Notes under the pieces: generated by a model | The model's database searches: none | Seen by the model: the letters and a program-made list of their open reading frames with translations, nothing else | What the model was told of the DNA's origin: nothing | Program-made: the position numbers and the translations under genes | Assembly (NCBI GenBank): GCA_964458775.1 | Contig: CAYWLQ010000002.1 | Location: forward strand, 24,106 to 88,105 | Origin: CAYWLQ01 sp964458775 | Lineage (GTDB): Bacteria > Myxococcota_A > Polyangia > JAAYKL01 | DNA: 64,000 bases | Direction of reading: 5' to 3' | In this document: one piece after another, positions 25,755 to 34,874 of the stretch | Numbering within the stretch: the stretch's first letter is position 1 | Layout of the letters: every line of letters starts with the position of its first letter

Positions 25755-28051
25755 AAAAGAGAGTTGTTATTACCGGAATCGGTTTGATCTGCGGTGCAGC
25801 AGATTCTCCCGAAAGCTTTGAACTCTCCATTAGAAAAGGATGTAGTGGGTTTTCAAAAATTACAGATTCTCGATTGTCCCATCTCAAAGCAACTCATGCG
25901 GCTTTGGTTCATAATTTAAAACTTTCCGAAGAAGACAACTTACTTGTTCATAATATGGACCGATTTGTTCACCTTACTATTTTTGCACTTAGACAAGCCT
26001 TGAACAACGCAAAACTAATAACGCCTCTCGGTTCAAAAGCTTCCTTGGTATTGGGAACCTGCTCAGGAGGTATGCTCAGTGTTGAGGAAATAACCAAAAA
26101 TCGTATGTGCAAAAAAACTGATAAAACAAAGGATTTGTATTTTTCGACAAGATACTATTCAGCAGCAAAAATAGCGGCAATGTTATCAGGTGCTGCCGGT
26201 CCTTGTTCGACAGTTGTTACAGCTTGTGCTGCCGGTTCAGGAGCTATTTCTCACGGTGCAGATCTAGTACGGGCAGGTATAAGTGATATCTCTCTTGTCG
26301 GAGGGGCTGATGCTTTTGCTCCCTCAACTTTGTTGGGGTTTGATGCACTAAAGGCTGTTTGTGAAGGAATATGTTCTCCCTTTTCAGAAAACATTGGATT
26401 GAATCTGGGAGAAGGCGCAGGATTTTTGGTCTTGGAATCTTTGGAACACGCCCGAAAAAGAAACGCAAATATTTGGGGTGAAATCTGGGGAAGCGGACTT
26501 TCCAATGATGCCCACCATCCGACAGCTCCTGATTCTTCGGGAAAAGGTCAAGCTGAAGCAATGGAGAGTGCCATAAAAGATGCCGGTATTACTGCTGAAA
26601 TCATTGACTATATCAACACACACGGTACAGGAACAAAAGCTAACGATATTGCCGAATGTCGATCTATTTCAAGGGTTTTTACAAATCAAAACCGAATAAT
26701 ACCGACAAGCTCAACAAAGTCTATGATAGGACACTGTTTGGGAGCAGCAGGAGTTCTTGAGGCAGCGGCAACTCTTATTTCAACAAAAGCAGGCATTTTG
26801 CCTCCAAACTTGGGTTTTACTGTTCCAAGAGAAGGTTGTACCGGTTCTTCTTTTGAATTTGTAACAACAAATGAAAAACAGTTCACAGGTTCTGTATCTC
26901 TATCAAACAGTTTTGGTTTTGGAGGAAATAACGCCTGCCTTGTTATGAGTACAAAAGTTCTCAGCAACAATGTCAAAATTGAAACAGAAAAGCCTCGTTG
27001 CGTGATAACAGGAATAGGCGTTCTTCACGCACAAGGTATTGATTTCGATAGTATAAACAACTCCAAATTATTATGTATCGACAATGATACCAGGTTTTCG
27101 AATTTTCCCAAGCAAACACCGGCTGCACTCATAACTGACTTTAATTTTAAAGAAATTGACCGTCGTCTTGATTTGAAAAACATGGACGCTTGTTCCAAAT
27201 ATCTTATTTCTGCTGCAAGATTGGCTCTAAAAGACGCCGATATTCCACTAAAACCCGCAATTACCTCAAAAATAGGAATGGTAACAGGACTGTCAGCCGG
27301 TCCCGGTTTTTTTGAATCAGCTCATGTAAAAAGTGCAATTGAGAATGATTATAAATTGGACAAAGTCGACTCTTTTGCTTTTGTTGTTCAAAACGAAGCT
27401 TCCGGAAATGCTGCAAGAGCTCTTCTATTAAAAGGTCACAATAACGTTTTTTCAACAGGTTGGGGAGCCGGACTGGCAGCTTTGACTGGAGCGACGTTAG
27501 CAATAGAACAAGGTCACGAAAATACAATAATCGCCTCATCATCCGACGAGCTTACAGAGCGCACTTTCAAAGATATACAAGAATATGAGATCTACGGACC
27601 TCAAACAATTCCCGGAGAAGGAGCTGCTGCCTTTGTTGTAGAATCAAAAGAGACTGCTTTGGAAAGAAAAGCTAATATCTATGCTGAGATTTTGGGTTGC
27701 GGATCAGCTACAGATATAAACGATATTAGATGTATCAAAAAGGATGCACCGATGTCGGCTTTGAGAAAAGCAATAGAATCAGCACAAATAGATCCATTTG
27801 ATATTCGCTTTGCCGCAATCTCCGGCACTGACTGTCAAACAGGCTATCTTGAAGAACAAGCGATTAGAGACATATGCAAAAACGCAAAACAAGTTTCGTT
27901 AAGCAAAGCCATCGGTTTTCCGGAAGCCTCCTTATCTCTGATTAGTTTAGGGAAAGCATTACATTTAAGCTCCCCCAAAGATCTTATTGTAGCTCTATCT
28001 GTTTCCAAAGAGGGACTAGCCTACGCAATTATTGTAAAACGAGAAGGGTAG
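25751..28051 (+). CDS. Second fused ketosynthase / inactive ketosynthase protein
   Basis: A 766-residue paralogue of the preceding protein, overlapping it by 4 bases (ATGA). The N-terminal domain is a full ketosynthase: C159 in VVTACAAGSGAI, H291 in NTHGTGTKAND and H328 in KSMIGHCLGAAG. The C-terminal domain (from about 415) keeps FNFKEIDRRLDLKNMDA and PGEGAAAFVVES but has W571 at the Cys position (FSTGWGAGLAAL) and no active His motifs. It could therefore condense acyl chains with its first half and use the second for pairing or chain-length control. It closes a three-gene operon with the radical SAM enzyme. Confidence 0.85.
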   Translation: MKKRVVITGIGLICGAADSPESFELSIRKGCSGFSKITDSRLSHLKATHAALVHNLKLSEEDNLLVHNMDRFVHLTIFALRQALNNAKLITPLGSKASLVLGTCSGGMLSVEEITKNRMCKKTDKTKDLYFSTRYYSAAKIAAMLSGAAGPCSTVVTACAAGSGAISHGADLVRAGISDISLVGGADAFAPSTLLGFDALKAVCEGICSPFSENIGLNLGEGAGFLVLESLEHARKRNANIWGEIWGSGLSNDAHHPTAPDSSGKGQAEAMESAIKDAGITAEIIDYINTHGTGTKANDIAECRSISRVFTNQNRIIPTSSTKSMIGHCLGAAGVLEAAATLISTKAGILPPNLGFTVPREGCTGSSFEFVTTNEKQFTGSVSLSNSFGFGGNNACLVMSTKVLSNNVKIETEKPRCVITGIGVLHAQGIDFDSINNSKLLCIDNDTRFSNFPKQTPAALITDFNFKEIDRRLDLKNMDACSKYLISAARLALKDADIPLKPAITSKIGMVTGLSAGPGFFESAHVKSAIENDYKLDKVDSFAFVVQNEASGNAARALLLKGHNNVFSTGWGAGLAALTGATLAIEQGHENTIIASSSDELTERTFKDIQEYEIYGPQTIPGEGAAAFVVESKETALERKANIYAEILGCGSATDINDIRCIKKDAPMSALRKAIESAQIDPFDIRFAAISGTDCQTGYLEEQAIRDICKNAKQVSLSKAIGFPEASLSLISLGKALHLSSPKDLIVALSVSKEGLAYAIIVKREG

Positions 28052-28066
28052 ATTTTATACAAAGAT

Positions 28067-28082
28067 GTCAGATAGTTCTGAC
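28067..28082. terminator. Hairpin between the ketosynthase operon and a convergent lipoprotein gene
   Basis: GTCAGA and TCTGAC form a perfect 6-bp stem with loop TAGT in the 43-base gap between convergent genes. There is only a weak T run after it (TAGATAACTTTATT), so termination is likely but not certain. Confidence 0.45.
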
Positions 28083-28094
28083 TAGATAACTTTA

Positions 28095-28847
28095 TTATAG
28101 AATATTCTCCTTCATACTGTCTTTGACTTTACAAACACCTTCTTCGCAAGTAAAGCCGCCCGTTACCGGACAATCTGATATTTCTTCACATTTGAGCAAA
28201 CAAATAGAGGCCTTTCCGATCAGTGTATCAACTTCAGTGCATTCTAACCCTTCGTCGCAGGATTGATTCTCTTTGCAAAAAGAATGACGTTTGCCTACAG
28301 TCTGTCCAAAATACTGGCAAATGATTCCATAGGATTCTTCTTTTAAAGATAATAAAGCATCATAGGATGATTCTACATTTCCAGTAAGACATGAATATCG
28401 TCTGACTTTGAAGCTGATGTCTTCTTGAAAATTTATGTCTGAGAAAGACAACGGAAAATCATAGGGACAAAGACAACCGGAGGCCGCACAAGATTGGGGA
28501 AGAATTGAGATACTAATTGAATTTGAAGTTTTTTCTTTTAGTTCAACAGTAAACGGTCCCTGGCAATCGGCCCAATAATTGACAATATTAATGTGGAGGG
28601 TGTTATTTACTATTCCATATTCAAAACAATACAATCCTGTATAATCATTTTCATCATAACTAGCTTCACTGTCATTATTTCCAGCGTCACCCAAAGAATT
28701 TGGTTTTTCAACAATCGGCTTGTTTGTAGAAGTTGATTCTGAATTTTTGCAGTAGGAAGTTGCAACGTTGTCTTCTTTACATCCGTAGAATACAAAAGGC
28801 AGAAATAAAAGGAATGTTCCAAATAAGTTTTTATTTCGAATTATCAT
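28095..28847 (-). CDS. Cys-rich lipoprotein of unknown function
   Basis: A 250-residue lipoprotein: the signal ends in VFYGC (Cys about 23). A short acidic linker follows, then a beta-rich domain (about 70-170, FEYGIVNNTLHINIVNYW) with a Cys-rich insertion (CAASGCLC). The C-terminal 60 residues carry a Cys pattern (CKENQSCDEGLEC, CEEISDCPVTGGFTCEEGVC) typical of myxobacterial exported proteins. No enzyme motif is visible. It is convergent with the ketosynthase operon, so it is unlikely to belong to it. Confidence 0.75.
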   Translation of the reverse strand: MIIRNKNLFGTFLLFLPFVFYGCKEDNVATSYCKNSESTSTNKPIVEKPNSLGDAGNNDSEASYDENDYTGLYCFEYGIVNNTLHINIVNYWADCQGPFTVELKEKTSNSISISILPQSCAASGCLCPYDFPLSFSDINFQEDISFKVRRYSCLTGNVESSYDALLSLKEESYGIICQYFGQTVGKRHSFCKENQSCDEGLECTEVDTLIGKASICLLKCEEISDCPVTGGFTCEEGVCKVKDSMKENIL

Positions 28848-28915
28848 TGGTTCTCCAATGAAGGACTAATAACATCTATTTGGAAAAATTTGAATTCTAA
28901 TATGTCGAACGGATT

Positions 28916-31649
28916 CTAGAAGAAAATACTTAAAATAAATTGGATTAAGGAAGTTGAATTGGAAGAAACTGTTCTACATCCACAAGAACTATTTTCGCCG
29001 TCATCTCCTGAATCTACGCCCGCGTCTTCATTGATGTCATCTGTAGAGTTGTTGATGTCATCTGTAGAGTTGTTGATGTCATCTGTAGAGTTGTTGTTTT
29101 CATCTTCGGAATCTGCACCTGCATCTTCATTGATGTCATCAGTTGAGTCGTTGATGTCATCAGTTGAGTCGTTGATGTCATCAGTTGAGTCGTTGATGTC
29201 ATCAGNNNNNNNNNNNNNNNNNNNNNNNNNNNNNNNNNNNNNNNNNNNNNNNNNNNNNNNNNNNNNNNNNNNNNNNNNNNNNNNNNNNNNNNNNNNNNNN
29301 NNNNNCGTTGATGTCATCAGTTGAGTCGTTGATGTCATCAGTTGAGTCGTTGATGTCATCGGTTGAGTTATTATTGTCTTCGGAATCAAGTCCGGCATCG
29401 ATTAATATACCCCCGTCAACAAGATCATCATTGGCAGAATCCGGATTAACATCACCGCCGTTATCAGTATCTTGATTTGAACCAGAGTCAGTATCAGCGT
29501 CAGTATCACCATCAATATCAGCATCAGTGTCGGTATCAGTGTCAGTATCAGTATCAGCGTTGGTATCACCATCAATATCAGCATCAGTGTCGGTATCAGT
29601 GTCAGTATCAGCATCAGTGTCGGTATCAGTGTCAGTATCAGCATCAGCGTCGGTATCAGTGTCAGTATCAGTATCAGCGTCGGTATCACCATCAATATCA
29701 GCATCAGCGTCGGCATCAGTGTCAGTATCAGAGTCAGCGTCAGTGTCAGCATCGGAATATCCTACACAGTTTGACATATCCCAATGTTCACCATCGTAGC
29801 GAGCAACACAACCTGATTCACCGACAACAGTTATATCCGAAGATGAACTACCTGAAATGCCGAATAGATCTACCCAACTCTTAATAGAAATATCCTCCCA
29901 TTTTTCATCTGTTTTTCTAGCAACAAATCCATAATCTCCTATTACATAAACTACATTTTCAATCCCCCAAACTTTATTAATATCTTTATAGGTTAAACAA
30001 ATTTGAGTTGTATTTTGAACTGTTGATAAAGCTAAATTAGAATCTACATAGGAATTAAAATCAGAATCGGTGTCAGCATCGGTATCAATATCAGTATCAG
30101 CATCGGTATCGGTATCAATATCAGTGTCAGTATCAGCATCAGTGTCGGTATCAGCATCAGTGTCGGTATCAGCATCAGTGTCGGTATCACTGTTTCCCCA
30201 ACAAACCTCGCGTGAAGCTATCCAATTCCAAGAATCTCCATTATAATGAATTAACTGCCCTCTATCCCCAACAACATAAATGTCATTACTATTTGTGCCC
30301 CAAATACTGTTAAGTCTATACGACGGTAGTTCTATTTGAACAGTCTTGCTACTCAAATACTTTGTAGGATGTGTTGAAGAAGCATTAATTTTAGTAAATT
30401 CCCAATCAGATTCCCAATCAGTGTCAGTGTCGGTATCAGTGTCAATGTCAGTATCAGTGTCGGTGTCGATGTCGGTGTCGATGTCGGTGTCAGAATCAGT
30501 GTCAGTATCGGTATCGGTATCGGTATCGGTATCGGCATCGGCATCGGCATCACTATAATCGTTGGAATAGGAAATTGTCTCCCACATTTCTCCGTTAAAT
30601 CTAAAAATGGATGCATTATCCCCAACTACATACATGTTATCTTTATTTGTCGCCCAAACATCGTTGAAAGTATCAGTAATAATTCTATTATCAACAGTCG
30701 GAGCTTCCAATTTTGTCCAATTTGAACCATCATTATGAAGAACAGTTGCAAAACTTCCCACTGTCCATATGTTCGATAGATCAACGCCGTAAATACTGTT
30801 GAGATTAAAGACACTATAAGAAGAAGTATTTGGCGCATGCATTTGAGAGAGTTGTAAATTTGTGATGGAATTAACGCCGGATTCTATTAGGTTAAATGAC
30901 AAATCAGCATCCGTGTCTGTGTCAGCATCTGTGTCTGTGTCAGAATCAGTGTCAGTGTCAGAATCAGTGTCAGCATCGGTATCTCCATCCGAGTATCCGA
31001 AGTTAATATTGCCGTTTTCGACAATCCATTTATGGTCTATATAATGTAGTATTAGTGATTGACTGCCCACAACATAAAAATCATTAATCTCGGTTCCCCA
31101 AACACTATATAGATGATTTTGCATACCTTTGAATTCATCAGGAAAAACAATGGATGAACCGAGCTTTTCATTAACCAGCTGTCTTCCAGAGTAGTATGTA
31201 TCAAATATTATACCTTCGTCTGATTTGTTTTTTGCTGAATTAACTTTAAAATTTAAGTCAGCATCAGCGTCAGCATCGGTGTCAGTATCGGTGTCAGCAT
31301 CGGTGTCAGCATCGGTATCTATGTCAGTATCAGTATCAGTATCACTATCACTCATAGAAAACGGATAATGAACAATATTCCAATTATCACTGTTTCGAGA
31401 AATGATTGTACCCCAATATCCTGCCGCGAGAGCTGTTCCATCCGGTGCACTCCAAACTGAGTTGAACGTATTATATATTTCTCCTTCAGGAACAATTAAT
31501 GCAGATTTCTTTGATAATATTTCACTCTTGTTATCAAAATGTCGGTTAATATTTGGATTAGAATATTGCGTATCGCATCCTAAAATACCAACTGTGAAAA
31601 TTGAAAGATACTTAATCGCATTTTTTTTGTGTAAACAAAAAAAAGTCAT
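28916..31649 (-). CDS. Seven-bladed propeller lipoprotein with Asp-repeat insertions and MYXO-CTERM-like tail
   Basis: Start ATG 31649, after a GAAAGGA site, gives a lipoprotein signal (lipobox VGILGC). A longer frame starting at 31877 would overlap the ABC permease and is rejected. The body has seven W-ended repeats of the type 'WG...D.YVVG..G.I.HY.G..W' (for example SIWGTNSNDIYVVGDRG), a seven-bladed propeller. Runs of Asp-Thr/Ala/Ser/Ile are inserted after blades 1, 2, 4 and 5 and form a long stalk after blade 7. A DSTDDIN repeat follows, holding a 100-N gap that shifts the apparent frame. The end, SSCGCRTV plus a hydrophobic stretch, resembles the MYXO-CTERM tag. Probable surface protein; ligand unknown. 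Confidence 0.8.
29030..29372 (-). repeat. 21-bp tandem repeat encoding DSTDDIN, with assembly gap
   Basis: A 21-bp unit recurs on both sides of the gap, with a diverged block (NSTDDIN) of three copies at about 29033-29098. It encodes the stalk near the C-terminus of the propeller lipoprotein. The units are directly adjacent and in frame, with no spacers. Confidence 0.92.
29206..29305. other. Assembly gap, 100 N
   Basis: Exactly 100 N inside the 21-bp repeat. It is a placeholder gap. The reading frame of the gene differs on the two sides only because 100 is not a multiple of 3. Confidence 0.98.
29479..31355 (-). repeat. Five blocks of Asp-Xaa-coding repeat inside the propeller gene
   Basis: Blocks at about 29479-29757, 30061-30190, 30411-30556, 30901-30990 and 31255-31355 encode alternating Asp with Thr, Ala, Ser, Ile or Gly. 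Between them lie normal blade sequences. The regular placement at blade ends suggests loop extension and not random expansion. Confidence 0.88.
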
Positions 31650-31842
31650 ACCGGTAATCCTTTCGTTAATAGACGAAATTTCGTCAATGTTGTTAACTTT
31701 AGGTATGCTATACAAGATGTATGCCATAAAAAAAGCGCTAACTATAAAAGGCATAATATAGTAAAATAAGATAGTTAGGCCTAAAGTAATCCAAGAGTGT
31801 GCCAGTTTGTCGGCACATTTATGAAAAAAATTGAGATGAAAA

Positions 31843-32613
31843 CTAAGTAGTAATATCTTTACTAATATACCGAACACTCAATAGCAGAATGATAAAAGCA
31901 GAAAGAATGCAAAAGACAGCATACATTATTTGCAGAAAGACCCCTTTTGATAAACCGTCAGCCAGTACGTATCCTATTCCTAGGCTCAACAACCCGATAA
32001 AAAAAGAGGTATATTGCATTGAGGTTCTGATATCGCGTGAACGAGCTGAAATAACCGTACCCAAAGAGCCCACTAACAATGCAGAAGAGGGCGCACCGAC
32101 TAAATAGGCTATCCACCATGAACCCGATGTTGAAAACTTGTAAGCAAAAGGCTCTAAAGAAGGTATGTTGCGAAATACGGCACTGCTCAAACCGACAAAG
32201 AATAGGTGAAATAATAGGGGTATTGCAATTGCTCCCGCCAATTTTCCTAGAAGAAGTTGACGACGTGTAATGGGTGCTAACATTAAGAACGGCAATGTTC
32301 CACAATCTCGATCATGAAGAACTGAAGTTCCGGACATAATGGCAACATATAACGGTAAATTTGTAAAAATCAGTGAGCATAAAGTGGAAGAGGCAATTCC
32401 TAGTAAGGTATCAAGTTTGACACCTATTTTTCCCAAATGATTTTCAAGGATTAGTAGAGTTTCGGGCTGTGAAGCTGTTCGATCTACCAGATAAAACAAA
32501 CCGCCAAAAAGTCCTATCCACAATACATAGTTTAGTGCCAGTACAAAAAGCATCCACGGCTGTCTTAGATGTTCAGTTACTTCAATTCTCGCTATCGAAA
32601 ACAGTTGTTTCAT
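31843..32613 (-). CDS. ABC-2-type transporter permease
   Basis: A 256-residue membrane protein with about six hydrophobic spans. It opens MKQLFSIARIEVTEHLRQPW, the amphipathic start typical of ABC-2 permeases that sit beside the membrane before the first span. The segment HDRDCGTLPFLMLAPITRRQLLLGK matches the usual coupling region (shown in part: PITRRQLLLGK). It overlaps the ATPase stop by one base (TAATG), so the two are translated together and form an exporter or an envelope-stress efflux unit. Substrate is unknown. Confidence 0.85.
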   Translation of the reverse strand: MKQLFSIARIEVTEHLRQPWMLFVLALNYVLWIGLFGGLFYLVDRTASQPETLLILENHLGKIGVKLDTLLGIASSTLCSLIFTNLPLYVAIMSGTSVLHDRDCGTLPFLMLAPITRRQLLLGKLAGAIAIPLLFHLFFVGLSSAVFRNIPSLEPFAYKFSTSGSWWIAYLVGAPSSALLVGSLGTVISARSRDIRTSMQYTSFFIGLLSLGIGYVLADGLSKGVFLQIMYAVFCILSAFIILLLSVRYISKDITT

Positions 32614-33362
32614 TACTCAGTTAATACTTCTTTCCAAGCTGCAAACAACGGTCCTGTAGAACAAACTCGTGTATTAGAAAAGGTCATCTCTTTTTTTATC
32701 TCTCGATTGACGATAATAACTCGATCACATAATGACTCAGCGGCCGGCAAGTCATGTGTTACCAATAAACAAGTTAAACCGTCATTTACTCGTTTTCTAA
32801 CTTCAGCAAAAAAAGCTTGAGATGCGATCGGATCTAAATTGGCTGTAGGCTCATCTAAAAGCAGCAGAACCGGCGATAACATTAGGGCTCGAATAAGAGA
32901 TAATTTTTGCTGCGTTCCTGTTGACAGTTCAGATACCCGTTTGTCTACATATGGCTGTAAAGCAAAAGAATTCAGCAAAGGAGCTGATTTTTCATCTGCT
33001 TGGTCGGATGAAATACCGAACAGGTTAGCAAAGTAGCGAAGATTTTCTCTTCCAGTTAATAGCGGATAAAGTCCGGGCCTCGCAGTCACTAATCCAACAC
33101 TCCCCACTGCTGTGAGAGACAAAGCATGCGCTTCAATTCCTAAAATTGTTATTTTTCCCACAGTAGGACGAAGCAAGCCGGATATTAGTAGCAAAAGAGT
33201 GCTTTTCCCGCCGCCGTTAGGTCCAGTTATTCCCACCATTTCTCCCTTAAAAATTGAAAGATTGATATTTAATAATACCTCTTTTTTTTCAAAAGAACGT
33301 CCTGCATTTTTGAGCAAAACAATCGGAGAATTATTTTTGAAATTTCTTTTGGCGGAAATCAT
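32613..33362 (-). CDS. ABC transporter ATP-binding protein
   Basis: A 249-residue ATPase with Walker A GPNGGGKST, Q-loop region in VTARPGLYPLLTGRENL, signature LSTGTQQKLSLIRAL (a TG variant of LSGGQ), Walker B LLLLDEPTANLD and switch His in LVTHDLP. It is of the CcmA/NodI-like class that pairs with ABC-2 permeases. The permease gene follows with a 1-base overlap. The C-terminus is short. The cargo is unknown. Confidence 0.92.
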   Translation of the reverse strand: MISAKRNFKNNSPIVLLKNAGRSFEKKEVLLNINLSIFKGEMVGITGPNGGGKSTLLLLISGLLRPTVGKITILGIEAHALSLTAVGSVGLVTARPGLYPLLTGRENLRYFANLFGISSDQADEKSAPLLNSFALQPYVDKRVSELSTGTQQKLSLIRALMLSPVLLLLDEPTANLDPIASQAFFAEVRKRVNDGLTCLLVTHDLPAAESLCDRVIIVNREIKKEMTFSNTRVCSTGPLFAAWKEVLTE

Positions 33363-33379
33363 CTGTTTCTACAAATAAA

Positions 33380-34732
33380 TCAAACTTCAGGAGTTGTTGT
33401 CCGGTCAGGCAAATCAACAAGTGATTTGTTTCCCTTTCTAGATTTTCGAGGATGCTTTATTCGAACAGAAGTATTTGATTGCTTTTGCCGTTTTTGTTTT
33501 GAAATCAAATGCATCCATTCATTATAGATTTCAAGAGAATCATTATTTGCAGACAAAATCTCCATAAAATCTATAGCCTCTGAAGCGTATTCCCTGTCTA
33601 GAAATCTCTTTGCCCTAGCTCGATTCGGTCCTGCATTTAGTTTTTTCTGAGCTGTGATAATTTGTCTGACCGCCGCTCCACAGCGTTTAGGTATTGGGAT
33701 TGGGAAAATCAATTCATGAAATAAAACATGAATTTTTGATGCCAAATCTCCTTTTTCATCAAAAAGATTTTCAACACAAGGATATATCATAGCTGACAAC
33801 ATAACAGCCTCAGATAAATGCTTCCCGCTTTTTACAATTTTGTCAGCGTTTTCGAGAAGCTGCCAAAAGTTGGAAGAAGTATCTGCGCATCGTTCAGCAA
33901 GCTTCGGCATTAGAATCTTTAAAACACCTAACTGATCCAATGCTGACAAACATCGAGCAGATTTTCCGGTTCTCAGAATTTTAAAAAGCTCTTCAACCAG
34001 CCTGGCTTTGGAACAATCAGCAATAAGAGGGGCTAATTCTCTTGCTGCTTCTTCCACTTTTGGGTGCATTGTGAGATTTAAACGTTCAGCAAATTTGGCA
34101 GCTCGAATAATTCTTACAGGATCTTCTTTAAAACGACGTACAGGATCACCGATAGTATTGAGAAGTTTTGCTTTGATATCCTCAATACCTCCTACATAGT
34201 CATGTATCTCTCGTCTTCCTACATCATACATCAAAGCATTAATGGTAAAATCGCGTCGAATAGCATCATCGGCAGGTCCTCCAAAGAGATTTTCAGCAGC
34301 ATGTTGACACGAAATATCATCTTCGCTTGTTGCTCCGCGTCTAAAAGTAGCAACTTCAATAACCTTATTTTCTCTAAAAAGCAGATGGGCTAAACGAAAT
34401 CTTCTGCCGATAAGTCTGCAGTTTCTAAACTCACGCCTAACTTCGCTTGGAAGAGCTGAGGTAGCTATGTCAAAATCTTTTGGGTGAACTCCAAAAAGAA
34501 TATCTCGAATGCTTCCTCCCACCAAATATGACTCATGTCCGAAGCGATCAAGTCTTCGTACAACTCTAACAGCATCTTGGTCCAGCATCTCATCAGCAAT
34601 TTGATAACGATAAATACGATGAACACAGGTAACATCATCCGGTGGAGCAACACTAAAATTAACTTCAGATTGAATGCATGTATTTTGAATGCAGGTATTG
34701 ACAAGAGGTTGAAAGAGAGAAAGTTCCGGCAT
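33380..34732 (-). CDS. pcnB: Poly(A) polymerase / tRNA nucleotidyltransferase family protein
   Basis: A class II nucleotidyltransferase of 450 residues. It has the catalytic head ESYLVGGSIRDILFG with the DFDIAT acid pair, RRFRLAHLLF (the PcnB-type segment) and RRDFTINALMYDV, followed by the RNA-binding part EDPVRIIRAAKFAERLN. The basic C-terminal tail (KQKRQKQ, KHPRKSRKGNK) is also typical of PcnB. PcnB adds poly(A) tails that mark RNA for decay. CCA-adding activity cannot be ruled out from sequence alone. Start codon is uncertain: no strong ribosome site precedes ATG 34732. Confidence 0.8.
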   Translation of the reverse strand: MPELSLFQPLVNTCIQNTCIQSEVNFSVAPPDDVTCVHRIYRYQIADEMLDQDAVRVVRRLDRFGHESYLVGGSIRDILFGVHPKDFDIATSALPSEVRREFRNCRLIGRRFRLAHLLFRENKVIEVATFRRGATSEDDISCQHAAENLFGGPADDAIRRDFTINALMYDVGRREIHDYVGGIEDIKAKLLNTIGDPVRRFKEDPVRIIRAAKFAERLNLTMHPKVEEAARELAPLIADCSKARLVEELFKILRTGKSARCLSALDQLGVLKILMPKLAERCADTSSNFWQLLENADKIVKSGKHLSEAVMLSAMIYPCVENLFDEKGDLASKIHVLFHELIFPIPIPKRCGAAVRQIITAQKKLNAGPNRARAKRFLDREYASEAIDFMEILSANNDSLEIYNEWMHLISKQKRQKQSNTSVRIKHPRKSRKGNKSLVDLPDRTTTPEV

Positions 34733-34874
34733 TTTTGTTATCGCCCGTATTTTTTGAGCATAATTACCTTATAAAAACAGTTCATTTAGAACCGCAAGGT
34801 TCTTTTATCCCAAAAAATACCAAAAATTGTCAATGCCTCAATTAATTCAGACTGTTTGTATGTTATACAAATAT

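Noticed and set aside
23313..28051. Classification as a complete polyketide synthase cluster
   Set aside because: No ACP, acyltransferase, ketoreductase or dehydratase gene is present nearby, so I only call ketosynthase fusions.
29030..29372. 21-bp repeats that might suggest a CRISPR array
   Set aside because: The units are directly adjacent without spacers, are in frame with a gene and encode DSTDDIN. No cas gene is present.
31650..31877. Extended N-terminus of the propeller protein from 31877
   Set aside because: It overlaps the ABC permease gene and puts a hydrophobic stretch before a second, normal lipoprotein signal. ATG 31649 has a ribosome site and lipobox.
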